A stretch of DNA of 64,000 bases from JAOUGY01 sp963792365. GTDB lineage: Bacteria > Actinomycetota > Acidimicrobiia > Spongiisociales > ZC4RG35. The notes beneath the pieces were generated by a model, which saw only the letters and a program-made list of their open reading frames with translations, was not told the DNA's origin and ran no database searches. The position numbers and the translations under genes are program-made. This document shows positions 16,173 through 24,531 of this stretch, in pieces. The stretch is from NCBI GenBank assembly GCA_963792365.1, contig CAWBVW010000005.1:186001-250000 (forward strand), written 5' to 3'. Position 1 is the stretch's first letter. Each line of letters starts with the position of its first letter.

Positions 16173-17691
16173 CGATTCCTCGTTCCTTGAGCTCCTGCAG
16201 AATCGCCTCGAGTGAGGCGTCGACGGCCACTGGTGGACGCTCCTCCTCCTCGGGGCCGAATTCGCGTTCGAATTCTCGACGGGTCGGCGGGCGACGACGA
16301 GGTGCGTTCATGGCGGCCTCGCGCTCCTTCCAGTCGGGCAACGCCTGCTTGATCGAGAGCGACACCCGCCGCTTGTCCTCGTCGAGCTCGGTGATCTTGG
16401 ACTGGACCTTCTGCCCGATCGTCAGCTCGAGTTCGGGCGATTCCACCCGGTGGATGGCGATCTCGGACACGTGCACGAGTCCCTCGACCCCTTCGGCGAC
16501 CGACACGAATGCTCCGAACGGCACGGTCTTGATGACGACGCCCTCGACGACGGCGCCGACCTCGTTGTCTCTGGCGAAGACCACCCAGGGATCCTCGAGG
16601 GTCTGGCGGATCGACAACGAGATGCGCTCCCGATCACGATCGACCTCGAGCACCTTGACGGTGACCTTGTCGCCGACCTTCACGACCTCCGACGGATGGT
16701 TTACGTGCTGCCAGGACAACTCGGATACGTGGACGAGTCCGTCCATGCCACCGAGATCGACGAAGGCGCCGAAGTTCACGACAGACGAGACGACGCCCTC
16801 GCTCACCTCGCCCTCGGCGAGGTCGTCGAGGAAGGCCTGGCGTTGTTCGGCCTGCTCTTCTTCGAGATAGGCACGCCGAGAAAGCACGACGTTGTTCCGG
16901 TTCCGGTCGAGCTCGATGACCTTCGCTTCGATCTCTTCACCGACGAACGGATCGAGATCACGAACTCGACGAAGATCGACCAAGGAGGCCGGGAGGAAGC
17001 CGCGGAGCCCGATGTCGACGATGAGCCCACCCTTGACTACTTCGATGACGGTACCGCGCACCGTGCGATCCTGATCGGCGAGGGTTTGGATCTGACCCCA
17101 CGCGCGTTCGTACTGGGCGCGCTTCTTCGACAGGATGAGCCGGCCCTCGTCGTCCTCTTTGTTGAGGACCAGCGCCTCGACCCGCTCGCCCACGGACACG
17201 ACCTGGCTCGGGGGTACGTTGTTTCGGATCGACAGCTCTTCGGACGGAATGAGACCCTCGGACTTGTAGCCGATGTCGATCATCGCGCCGTCTGCGTCCA
17301 CACTCACAACGGTTCCCTCGACGATGTCGCCCTCTTTGAACTCGAGGACGGTTGCTGCGATGGCAGCCTCGAAGTCGTCGACGTCGATGTCGTCGGGGAG
17401 TTCACTGAGATCGGGCGCAGAGATGGCCTTCGGGCCGCCGTGCTCCACACCTGCGAGTGGATCGAAGATCCGAGCTTGCTGCTCCGGCTCTACTGCGGGC
17501 GCCGGGGTTTCCTGAACCTCCGCCTCTGGCTCCTGAGCCGGCTCATCGCTGGGCTCCTCGGTCGAGGCTTCGGTCGGCTCAAGTGTGGGATCCTCGGTGA
17601 CCGTCTCTTCGGTCACGGGGACCTCGGTCTCAGCTTGGCTGTCGTTGGTGGGCGCCGTCACTTCTTCAGGCGCGGTGTCGTGGTCAGACAT
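16162..17691 (-). CDS. rpsA: 30S ribosomal protein S1
   Basis: S1 binds mRNA on the small ribosomal subunit. The 509-residue protein has an acidic, low-complexity N-terminal extension (residues 1-85, rich in Glu, Pro and Thr). Four S1 RNA-binding repeats follow, beginning near GDIVEGTVVSVD, TVRGTVIEVVKGG, GEVSEGVVSSVVNFGAF and GAVVEGVVIKTVPFGAF; four repeats is the actinobacterial form. ATG 17691 (MSDHDTAP) follows GGAGGAAC. polA lies 143 bases upstream on the same strand, as in Mycobacterium; coaE, usually next downstream, has been displaced by the Tad region. Confidence 0.96.
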   Translation of the reverse strand: MSDHDTAPEEVTAPTNDSQAETEVPVTEETVTEDPTLEPTEASTEEPSDEPAQEPEAEVQETPAPAVEPEQQARIFDPLAGVEHGGPKAISAPDLSELPDDIDVDDFEAAIAATVLEFKEGDIVEGTVVSVDADGAMIDIGYKSEGLIPSEELSIRNNVPPSQVVSVGERVEALVLNKEDDEGRLILSKKRAQYERAWGQIQTLADQDRTVRGTVIEVVKGGLIVDIGLRGFLPASLVDLRRVRDLDPFVGEEIEAKVIELDRNRNNVVLSRRAYLEEEQAEQRQAFLDDLAEGEVSEGVVSSVVNFGAFVDLGGMDGLVHVSELSWQHVNHPSEVVKVGDKVTVKVLEVDRDRERISLSIRQTLEDPWVVFARDNEVGAVVEGVVIKTVPFGAFVSVAEGVEGLVHVSEIAIHRVESPELELTIGQKVQSKITELDEDKRRVSLSIKQALPDWKEREAAMNAPRRRPPTRREFEREFGPEEEERPPVAVDASLEAILQELKERGIGRR

Positions 17692-17833
17692 GGGTGGGTC
17701 TAGTTCCTCCGGAATGGTTCTCCCTGCGGACGCGGAGACCGGTCGCAAGGGCGGCTACAGCGTATCACATCGGCAATTGGCACGGGAATCTGATCCCCGA
17801 CTCGCCTCTTCGTGGCGAGCCCGGCGCCGGCGA

Positions 17834-20443
17834 TCAGCCCTTGACGGCGTCCAGGGTGTCGCCGTGGGCAACGTCGACCACCAACGGGACCCGCAGCTCC
17901 ACGACCTCTTGCATGACGGCCTCGATGGTTCGTTCGATCGCGTCCACAGAGCCTGCTGGACACTCCACGATCAGTTCGTCGTGGATCTGGAGCAGCATGC
18001 GTGCGTCGTCGGCGAGTGCAGGCTCGAGGTCGATCATGGCCTTCTTGATGATGTCGGCGGCCGTGCCCTGGATGGGCGCATTCAGAGCCATCCGCTCCCC
18101 CATCTGCCGGATCCTGAAGTTGTCGCTCTTCAACTCCGGCAGATAGCGGCGGCGGCCGAACAACGTCGAGGTGTACCCCATCCGTCTTGCGTCCGTCACG
18201 ACGCCGTCGAGAAACGCCTTCACATCCGGGAACTGAGAGAAATACGCCTCCATGTGGGCCTTGGCCTCTTCTCGAGAAGAGCCGAGGCGCTGAGCCAGCC
18301 CGAAAGCCTCCATCCCGTACAGCAGCCCGAAGTTGATCACTTTCGCCATGCGGCGCATCTCGGCCGATACCAGTTCCGGTTCGACCCCGAACACCCGGGC
18401 GGCGGTGGCGGTGTGGATGTCCAGGCCCTGGGCGAAGGCCTCCACCAAGCCCGGGTCCTCACTGAGATGAGCCATGACCCGCAGCTCGATCTGGGAGTAG
18501 TCGGCGACCACGAACACGGAGTCGGGTGGGGCGACGAACGCCCGACGGATCGAGCGCCCGGATTCCGACCGCACCGGGATGTTCTGGAGGTTCGGCTCCT
18601 CGGAGGACAGACGGCCGGTGGTTGCCGCCATCTGGTTGAAGGTGGTGTGGATTCTTCCATCGGAGCCGATCAGCGGCAGGTAGCCGTCGACGTAGGTGCC
18701 CCTGAGCTTCTCCACCTCCCGATACCGGAGCAGCTGCTCCACGAGCGGATGGTCGAGCTTCTCGAGCACCGAGGCGTCCGTGGACGGCTTGCCGCCGGGG
18801 GTCTTCTTGAGGATCGGCAACTGGAGCTTCTGGTAGAGGATCGTGGCGAGCTGGTCGGTGCTGTTGACGTTGAACGGCTCACCGGCCAATTCGTGGATTG
18901 CTGCTTCGAGGCTTTCGAGCTCGCTGCGCATCTCTGTGCCCATCGCTTCCAGATAGGCACGGTCGACGAGGATCCCGGCGGCCTCCATGCGGGCGAGCAC
19001 CCCCACCAAAGGCAGCTCGAAGCGCCGATACAGGTCGAGTTCGCCGCGATCGACCAGCTCCTGTTCGAGCGCCCTGGACACTCGATCGACGGCCACGACA
19101 CGGCGGGCGATGGCATCCAGGTCGGGTCCGTCGGAGAAGTCGAGCATGCCCTGGCCGCCCGAGGAGGCCGCCTCCGAGTCCGGCGACTCGAGTTCGATAC
19201 CGGCGTACCGGAGTGCGATCTCACCGAGCGGATAGGTGCGAGAGGCCGGATTCACGATGTATGCCGCCAGCGCAGTGTCGAAACCCAGGCCGCGCATCGA
19301 CACACCGTGATCCAGGAGGGTCCGCACCAGCGGTTTGGCGTGGTGGGCCACCTTCTCCACCCCGGGGTCGGTCAAGACCTCTGCGAGCCTTCCAAGACGA
19401 TCGAACGGCACGATCGATGCCACACCTGCGTCTTCGAGCACCACCAACCCGGAGACATCGCTCTCATCGACGACATCGAGCACCAGACGGACACCGGCTC
19501 GGGCTGCAACGTCGTTCCCCGACGCCATCCGCCCTTCTGCATCGATCGGTTCGGCGGGCGCCGCCATGTCAGCTTCCGGCTGCACCGCCACCAGGTCGTC
19601 CCACAACGAATGAAACTCGAGGCTCACGAACAGATCCTTCGCCAGCCTGTGATCCCACTCCTGACGAGGGAAGTCTCCGGGGCCGACGTCGAGTTCCAGA
19701 TCTCGCACCAGCGTCATGAGCTCACGATTGAGCAAGACCTGGTCCTGGCTCGCCGCCAGGTTCTCACGGAGCTTGGGCGTCGCTTCGTCGAGATGTTCGA
19801 AGATCCCCTCGAGTGAGCCGTATTGGTTCAGCAGCTTGGCAGCTGTCTTGTCCCCCACGCCCGCAACGCCGGGCAGGTTGTCGGACGTGTCGCCGCAGAG
19901 AGCGGCACGCTGTACATACATGCCGGGTGCGATGCCGTACCGGCCCGCAACGTATTCGTCGTCTGCGATCACCGTGTCGGTGATCCCACGCCGGGTGTAC
20001 AGAATCTTGCGGTGGTCACCGATCAGTTGAAAGGCGTCGCGATCGCCCGTGACGATCAGCACGTCCCATCCGGCTTCGATCGCACGTTCCGAAAGGCTTG
20101 CGATCACGTCGTCGGCCTCGAAGCCCTCCAGCTGGACCTGGCGAATTCCCAGCGCGTCGAGCACTTCGCGCATCAGAGGGAGCTGAGACTTGAACGTGTC
20201 CGGCGCCGCCGTCCGCTGAGCCTTGTACTCGGGATAGCGTTCGCTCCGAAAGGTCTGCCGACCCACATCCCACGCCACGACGAGTCCTTCAGGGCTGTGA
20301 TCGCCGAGCAGCTTGATGAGCATCCGGGTGAACCCGTATACGGCATTGGTCACCTGCCCCGACGTCGTTGCCAGATCCTCGGGCAGAGCGAAGAACGCGC
20401 GATACGCGATGGAGTGTCCGTCGATGAGAGCGAGTGTGGGCAT
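17834..20443 (-). CDS. polA: DNA polymerase I
   Basis: PolA fills gaps in repair and removes RNA primers. The 869-residue protein has an N-terminal 5'-3' nuclease domain (LIDGHSIAYRAFFAL, VTGDRDAFQL, GVGDKTAAKLL). A 3'-5' exonuclease-like domain follows that lacks the acidic catalytic DxE motif (LVLDVVDESDVSGL at the expected place), so proofreading is probably absent. The polymerase domain has motif A DYSQIELR, motif B RRMAKVINFGLLYGM and motif C IHDELIVE. ATG 20443 overlaps the stop of the preceding small gene (TGATG), indicating coupling. Confidence 0.96.
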   Translation of the reverse strand: MPTLALIDGHSIAYRAFFALPEDLATTSGQVTNAVYGFTRMLIKLLGDHSPEGLVVAWDVGRQTFRSERYPEYKAQRTAAPDTFKSQLPLMREVLDALGIRQVQLEGFEADDVIASLSERAIEAGWDVLIVTGDRDAFQLIGDHRKILYTRRGITDTVIADDEYVAGRYGIAPGMYVQRAALCGDTSDNLPGVAGVGDKTAAKLLNQYGSLEGIFEHLDEATPKLRENLAASQDQVLLNRELMTLVRDLELDVGPGDFPRQEWDHRLAKDLFVSLEFHSLWDDLVAVQPEADMAAPAEPIDAEGRMASGNDVAARAGVRLVLDVVDESDVSGLVVLEDAGVASIVPFDRLGRLAEVLTDPGVEKVAHHAKPLVRTLLDHGVSMRGLGFDTALAAYIVNPASRTYPLGEIALRYAGIELESPDSEAASSGGQGMLDFSDGPDLDAIARRVVAVDRVSRALEQELVDRGELDLYRRFELPLVGVLARMEAAGILVDRAYLEAMGTEMRSELESLEAAIHELAGEPFNVNSTDQLATILYQKLQLPILKKTPGGKPSTDASVLEKLDHPLVEQLLRYREVEKLRGTYVDGYLPLIGSDGRIHTTFNQMAATTGRLSSEEPNLQNIPVRSESGRSIRRAFVAPPDSVFVVADYSQIELRVMAHLSEDPGLVEAFAQGLDIHTATAARVFGVEPELVSAEMRRMAKVINFGLLYGMEAFGLAQRLGSSREEAKAHMEAYFSQFPDVKAFLDGVVTDARRMGYTSTLFGRRRYLPELKSDNFRIRQMGERMALNAPIQGTAADIIKKAMIDLEPALADDARMLLQIHDELIVECPAGSVDAIERTIEAVMQEVVELRVPLVVDVAHGDTLDAVKG

Positions 20444-20721
20444 CAGCTGTCGAGCTTGGAGAGCAATCGGGTGCGTGTATCTTGCAGCTTGGCACGTTGC
20501 GACGCGATCTCTTCCAGCCGTCGCTCGAAGCGACCGACGTCGGCCTTTGCCAGCCCTGCCTCCAGCCGGTCGAACTCCCCTTCGCTGAGCACGGCATCCC
20601 GAACGATGTCGTCGGACATGTCGCGATGATGATCGAGCTCGGCCCGCACCTGTCGCTCCTCGACCTCGAGTGCTTTCAGCTTGTCGGCGATGGCAAACAG
20701 ACGTTTCTCCGTGCGGCCCAT
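20443..20721 (-). CDS. Small coiled-coil protein, translationally coupled to polA
   Basis: The 92-residue hydrophilic protein (MGRTEKRL...) is almost entirely predicted helix with heptad-like spacing, from RLFAIADKLKALE to LQDTRTRLLSKLD. I do not recognise a family with certainty. Its TGA overlaps the polA ATG. An alternative ATG at 20736 exists. However, a TATGAT box on the minus strand (20737-20732) overlaps that codon and would give a transcript starting only a few bases before 20721, so the shorter form is preferred. A role alongside PolA is possible but only inferred from coupling. Confidence 0.6.
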   Translation of the reverse strand: MGRTEKRLFAIADKLKALEVEERQVRAELDHHRDMSDDIVRDAVLSEGEFDRLEAGLAKADVGRFERRLEEIASQRAKLQDTRTRLLSKLDS

Positions 20722-20836
20722 GAGACCGGTGATCATAGCGCCGAACACACGTTCGAACCGACGAGGAACGTGCGATCGTGAGCATCCAGGCGACCCCGGG
20801 GCCGGCCACCGAGCACTGCGGACCGAATGCTGCGCA

Positions 20837-20864
20837 TTTGGTGTCTCGGTCGAGTGCCTAAAAT
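20837..20864 (+). promoter_or_regulatory. tRNA-Leu promoter
   Basis: TAAAAT at 20859-20864 is a near-consensus -10, and TTTGGT at 20837-20842 sits 16 bases upstream as a weak -35. Transcription would start about four bases before the mature tRNA. Confidence 0.5.
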
Positions 20865-20874
20865 GGCCGGCCAG

Positions 20875-20958
20875 GCCGGAGTGGCGCAATTGGTTGACGC
20901 GATGCACTCAAAATGCATTGTCCGAAAGGGCGTGCGGGTTCGAATCCCGCCTCCGGCA
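20875..20958 (+). tRNA. tRNA-Leu, anticodon CAA
   Basis: This is an 84-base class II tRNA. The acceptor stem GCCGGAG pairs perfectly with CTCCGGC, with discriminator A. The D-arm is GGCGCAATTGG, and the anticodon stem ATGCA/TGCAT holds the loop CTCAAAA (anticodon CAA, reading UUG). A long variable arm (TGTCCGAAAGGGCG) and the T-arm GCGGGTTCGAATCCCGC follow. CCA is not encoded. Confidence 0.97.
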
Positions 20959-21070
20959 CTCTCAATCGACCGATCTTGGCACGGTGACCATCAGGCGTCC
21001 GCGCGAGTTGTGCAGACACGAGGCGCAAAACGCGTTAAGGTTCGCGCCGCAACGGTCACCCGAGATCTAC

Positions 21071-21272
21071 ATCCTTTGCCGCATCCCCCCACTCCCCCCA
21101 CTCCCTGGCTGAGGATGACCGGGTCTCCCCGGTGGCCGTTGCATCTTTTTCGGCCCGCAGCAAGCCGAGGTGTGGAAGGCTGGCATTCCCGCATTAGAGT
21201 GCCCCGACGGGGAGGCAGCGGCGGCAACGGCCCCGTTCCAACGCCCCGAGAAGGACCGGGGGGTCCGGCGTT
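21071..21272 (+). ncRNA. Candidate structured RNA or leader upstream of the ACP operon, class unknown
   Basis: Several perfect inverted repeats are packed in 200 bases. ATCCT/AGGAT (21071-21075 with 21112-21116) encloses two runs of six C. ACCGGG-TCTC-CCCGGT is at 21118-21133. A 9-bp closing helix GGCCGTTGC/GCAACGGCC (21134-21142 with 21224-21232) is stacked directly on it. That helix encloses TCGGC/GCCGA (21150-21154, 21164-21168) and CCCC-GAC-GGGG (21202-21212). A two-part hairpin AACGCC..GGACC-GGGG-GGTCC-GGCGTT spans 21240-21272. The block lies between the tRNA and an ACP gene start at 21334. It matches no riboswitch I know; the double C6 loop faintly recalls the actinobacterial 6C motif. 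Confidence 0.45.
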
Positions 21273-21333
21273 CGACAGGGGTGAACCACCGAGTTGGGCC
21301 GGCCTCGACGTCGCTAGTCAGAGGTGATTCGGT

Positions 21334-21582
21334 ATGGAAGAGAACCGAGCAACGATTCGAGCGTTCCTCTCCGAGATCGTCGACGAGTGGAGTGACGAGG
21401 TCGGTGACGACGACAACCTGTTCTCTGCCGGACTGCTCGACTCGCTGGCCATTCACGAGATGGTCGGATTCCTCGAGGACGAATTCGGACTCGAGTTCTC
21501 GGACTCGGACCTGGCGGTCGACAACTTCGCCTCGGTGACCGCGATGGTCGCCACTGTCGAGCGGAAGCGCACCCAGGGATGA
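21334..21582 (+). CDS. Acyl carrier protein
   Basis: The 82-residue acidic protein has the phosphopantetheine site GLLDSLAIHEM (Ser37) and the helical ACP fold pattern. It would carry an acyl or aminoacyl group as a thioester in the cytosol. It is a stand-alone ACP, not in a fatty-acid synthase cluster. Its stop overlaps the next gene's ATG (ATGA), and a third gene follows with another overlap. The three together resemble the ACP/hydrolase cassette found beside exosortases. AGAGGTGA precedes the ATG. Confidence 0.92.
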   Translation: MEENRATIRAFLSEIVDEWSDEVGDDDNLFSAGLLDSLAIHEMVGFLEDEFGLEFSDSDLAVDNFASVTAMVATVERKRTQG

Positions 21583-22436
21583 CTGCGTCGGCCTTGATCG
21601 CAGCCGGTGTGGTCGCGGCCGCCGACTTTGTGGGCGCCCCCGGCGCCAAGGTCTTCGTTGCTCGGACCACTCCCGTCGAGGGCGCCGAGCGGCGTCTGAT
21701 CGTTTGCCCACCCTTCGGCGCGGAAGGACCTCGAAACTACCGGCGTGAGGTCGAGCTTGCCCGCCTCCTCGCCGGACGCGGCGTCGAGACGATTCGGTTT
21801 CACTACCGAGGATCAGGACAATCCGACGACACATCAGCCTTCGGCTTCGACACGATGCTGTCGGACGCCCAAACGGTGGCCGAAGCCGTCGGCGACCATC
21901 TTCCGACCACGTGGATGGGAACACGCCTCGGGGGTCACGTGGCCGCTCAGATGGCCCCGGGTACTTTGATCATATGGGATCCGGTGCTGGATCCCATTGG
22001 GCACTTCCGCGAGATTCTCAGGGCCAGGGTGTTCAGCGCCTTCAGATCCGATGATCCAGGAACCGCTCCCAAGACCGACCTCGTTCGCCATCTCGAGAAC
22101 GAGGGCGAGATCGATCTCCTCGGCTATCTGCTTCCCGACCGCCTCCGCCGCCAGGTGTGCGACACGCCCCCGCTCAGACAGCTGGAGGCCTCCGGCCGCA
22201 GGTTCCTCCTGTTGGAGATGCGTCGTCGTGGAACCCCGCGCAACGAGGTGAATCGCCTCGCCGAGATATGGCGTGCCGCCGGCGCAGATGTGACCGTCGA
22301 GGCGGTCCCCGTCCATGAGCCGTGGTGGTACGGGGGTCGGCCGGGAGCATCCTCCCAGGAGTCGGCGCAAGCGAACGACCGTCTGCTCGCCGTCACCGCC
22401 GGGTTCGTGACCGACTACGACCGCGTGCCGCCCTGA
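21579..22436 (+). CDS. Alpha/beta-hydrolase-fold protein lacking the nucleophile (exosortase-associated hydrolase 2-like)
   Basis: The 285-residue protein has the alpha/beta-hydrolase core: an early strand-loop CPPFGAEGPRNYRRE, the oxyanion-side IRFHYRGSGQSDD, and a nucleophile elbow at residues 114-118 reading G-T-R-L-G. Arg116 occupies the position of the catalytic Ser. From memory, the exosortase-system hydrolase 2 family shows the same Arg substitution, which suggests a conserved non-hydrolytic or unusual role rather than decay. Overlaps both neighbours (ATGA and TGATG), so it should be made in fixed proportion with the ACP and the second hydrolase. The substrate may be an ACP-bound acyl group; that is inference. 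Confidence 0.65.
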   Translation: MTASALIAAGVVAAADFVGAPGAKVFVARTTPVEGAERRLIVCPPFGAEGPRNYRREVELARLLAGRGVETIRFHYRGSGQSDDTSAFGFDTMLSDAQTVAEAVGDHLPTTWMGTRLGGHVAAQMAPGTLIIWDPVLDPIGHFREILRARVFSAFRSDDPGTAPKTDLVRHLENEGEIDLLGYLLPDRLRRQVCDTPPLRQLEASGRRFLLLEMRRRGTPRNEVNRLAEIWRAAGADVTVEAVPVHEPWWYGGRPGASSQESAQANDRLLAVTAGFVTDYDRVPP

Positions 22437-23281
22437 TGGAGTTCGTCGAAACGCCCTTGTACCTCGAGAGTCCCTCAGGGCCGTTGTTTGCTGTCGAGTC
22501 TGCCCCGACCGGTAGCTCCCGCGGTGCGGTGGTGGTGACCGGCGGCGGCTGGCTCAGCACCGGAACCAATCGGAACTCCGTAGTGGTGCGCATGGCGCGC
22601 CGTCTCGCCGAGGCGGGATACCGGACCGCGCGATTCGATTGGCGAGGGACCGGTGAGAGCGGAGGCTCACTCGACCGCTTCGATCTGAGGACGCCCTTCA
22701 CCGACGACGTGGGAACCGTGATCAGGCGTCTGGAGCAGCACCAACCCGCCAACCTGACCCTCACAGGGATCTGCTTCGGCTCGATCTCGGCCCTGGCCGC
22801 CGCACAGCGACATCCGGGTGTCACCCGTTTGGCGTTGATCTCGCTTCCGTTCCCTTCACGCATGTCGAAGGCCGACCACAAGGCGGACCGAATCGACCTC
22901 GACTCCGTTCTGAAGATGGCGGCGAGGCCGACCACCTGGACCACCCTGATGAGGAACCCGGGAATGCGCACGGCGGTGGGAAAGGCGCTTCGCCGCAAAT
23001 TGCTCCGATCGAGCACTCGAGGAAAGACCACTCCCACTGATGACATGGGATTCGACACGGCCACGATCATCGAGGACCTGGCCGCCAAAGGCGTGGAGAT
23101 CCACTTGATCTTTGGCGAGGGGGACCTCGAGTACGCCTCCTACCAATCGTATGTCGAGCGGATGCCCCTGCCCGGTTCGATCGAAGTCACCGTCGTCCCT
23201 GGCGACCTCTCGAACTTCGGGACGATCGACGCGCAGAACGCAGCCATCGATCGTGTGGTGGCCGCCGTAACGGGTCGCTGA
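22436..23281 (+). CDS. Alpha/beta-hydrolase-fold protein with Cys at the nucleophile elbow (exosortase-associated hydrolase 1-like)
   Basis: The 281-residue protein shows VVVTGGGWLSTGTNRN, then TARFDWRGTGESGG, then the elbow G-I-C-F-G at residues 111-115 with Cys113 where Ser is usual. A possible acid is in IFGEGDLEY; no clear catalytic His follows the last strand (VVPGDLSNFG). It is a paralogue-like partner of the preceding protein, and the pair mirrors hydrolases 1 and 2 of exosortase loci. ATG 22436 overlaps the previous stop. The gene is followed 27 bases later by convergent genes of the inositol region. Confidence 0.65.
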   Translation: MEFVETPLYLESPSGPLFAVESAPTGSSRGAVVVTGGGWLSTGTNRNSVVVRMARRLAEAGYRTARFDWRGTGESGGSLDRFDLRTPFTDDVGTVIRRLEQHQPANLTLTGICFGSISALAAAQRHPGVTRLALISLPFPSRMSKADHKADRIDLDSVLKMAARPTTWTTLMRNPGMRTAVGKALRRKLLRSSTRGKTTPTDDMGFDTATIIEDLAAKGVEIHLIFGEGDLEYASYQSYVERMPLPGSIEVTVVPGDLSNFGTIDAQNAAIDRVVAAVTGR

Positions 23282-23308
23282 GCTCCGCCAGCCCGCGCCC
23301 GGGCGGAT

Positions 23309-23686
23309 TCACTCCAGGCCCAGGGCGGCCTTTGTGCCTGCGATGTCGGGCGTGGCGAGTACCACCTCTCCCTTCGTTCCGAAATAGCCGACGTTCACCA
23401 TGATGCCGGCGTCAGCGACCGCCCGAGACGCTGCGACTGCGCCGCCGGGATAGGCGCCCGGGACGACGACGCATTCGCGTTCATCTGCGACGACGCCGCC
23501 GTGTCCCTGCACGACCGTCTTCAACCGTTCGACGTCGCTCTCCCTCACTGTGAAGTGAGCAACCCGGCCTCCCAGTCGCGGAAACACACAACCGGCGATC
23601 ACGGGAATTCCTCGTTCAGCCGCCTCTGCCAGCATGTCGGCGGGCCGGCCGAGTTCCAGGTCCATCAGGATCGTCAAGTCTCTCAT
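23309..23686 (-). CDS. Small ACT-like protein at the end of an iolB operon
   Basis: The 125-residue protein starts MRDLTILMDLELGRPADML and has alternating beta/alpha segments with DVERLKTVVQGHGGVV in the second half of the first unit. This is the pattern of ACT/amino-acid-binding domains. Function is unknown. It overlaps the iolB stop (ATGA) and is the last gene of the minus-strand operon starting at 25430, so a regulatory or chaperone role in cyclitol breakdown is possible. Identification of the fold is by pattern only. Confidence 0.5.
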   Translation of the reverse strand: MRDLTILMDLELGRPADMLAEAAERGIPVIAGCVFPRLGGRVAHFTVRESDVERLKTVVQGHGGVVADERECVVVPGAYPGGAVAASRAVADAGIMVNVGYFGTKGEVVLATPDIAGTKAALGLE

Positions 23687-24531
23687 CTCGTCCTCTCCAT
23701 TGCTCGCGGGTCGGGGTGTTCTGCCGCCCATCCGTCGACGACCCAAGCGTGGGCAGGGTCGTTGCAGACGAGCCAGCGGCGCTGCGGGTCGGGGCCGGCC
23801 ATCACGTTCAGGTAGTACATGTCATATCCGGGAGCGGCCGCACACGGCCCGTGATAGCCCCTGGGAATGAGAAACACGTCACCGTTGCGAACCGTGACGG
23901 TCTCGTCGATCTCAGCGTCGATCGTGTAGGTGCGATGGAATCCGAAGCCGTTCTCGCCTGCGATCTCGAAGTAGTAGATCTCCTCGATGGGGACTTCGGA
24001 GTCCGTCCACTCATCGTGCTTGTGCGGCGGGTACGACGACCAGTTCCCGGCGGGTGTGATCACCTCGACGACGATCAGGCGCTGTGGACCTGACACATCG
24101 GCGGACAACAGCCCGTTGACAACCCTCGTCGCCTGCCCTGCGCCTCTCACCTCGACGGCGATCTCGTCACGGTCGACCATGAACCCGGGTCGTTGCTCTT
24201 GGGCGGTGGCCGTGGCGACCGCAAACCTGCCTCCCGACCGGGTGCTGATCTCGACCGTGGAGTCGAGCGGGAGATAGCACACGTCGGGAACACCGTCGAA
24301 CACCGACGGTCGGCCTCTGAGCTCGAAACGCAGCCGATCGCCCGTCACGGTGCACTCACCTTCCAGCGGCACGACCGCCGATTCCACGTCGCTGAGGTGC
24401 AGCTCTCTCGACGAGCCCGCAGCGAGGGTGATCACGTTGAGCCCGCTGTAGGTCCATCCGACATCCGCCGGCGTCACACGCACCTCGTCGACCTCGGTCG
24501 CAAGGGTTCCTGACGGTCGAAACAGGTTCAT
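23683..24531 (-). CDS. iolB: 5-deoxy-glucuronate isomerase, copy 1
   Basis: IolB converts 5-deoxy-D-glucuronate to 2-deoxy-5-keto-gluconate in inositol breakdown. The 282-residue bicupin has the metal-binding motif PPHKHDEW...EEIYYFE near residue 170 and a second His in RGYHGPCAAAPGYDMYYLN. Length and both halves match the family. ATG 24531 overlaps the stop of the upstream aldolase-like gene. A second iolB (37180-38037) lies in the plus-strand operon; the two differ substantially, so this one may act on a different cyclitol intermediate. Confidence 0.9.
   Translation of the reverse strand: MNLFRPSGTLATEVDEVRVTPADVGWTYSGLNVITLAAGSSRELHLSDVESAVVPLEGECTVTGDRLRFELRGRPSVFDGVPDVCYLPLDSTVEISTRSGGRFAVATATAQEQRPGFMVDRDEIAVEVRGAGQATRVVNGLLSADVSGPQRLIVVEVITPAGNWSSYPPHKHDEWTDSEVPIEEIYYFEIAGENGFGFHRTYTIDAEIDETVTVRNGDVFLIPRGYHGPCAAAPGYDMYYLNVMAGPDPQRRWLVCNDPAHAWVVDGWAAEHPDPRAMERTR

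Noticed and set aside
17585..19816. 743-codon plus-strand frame
   Set aside because: It is antisense to polA and rpsA, has no recognisable domain and has a composition typical of shadow frames.
20875..20958. tRNA-Leu as an integration site for an island
   Set aside because: No repeat of the tRNA 3' end, integrase or excisionase was found downstream.
21150..21232. SRP RNA, cobalamin, c-di-GMP or fluoride riboswitch
   Set aside because: The conserved cores of these classes (for example GGAAGGAAGCAGC of SRP RNA) are absent.
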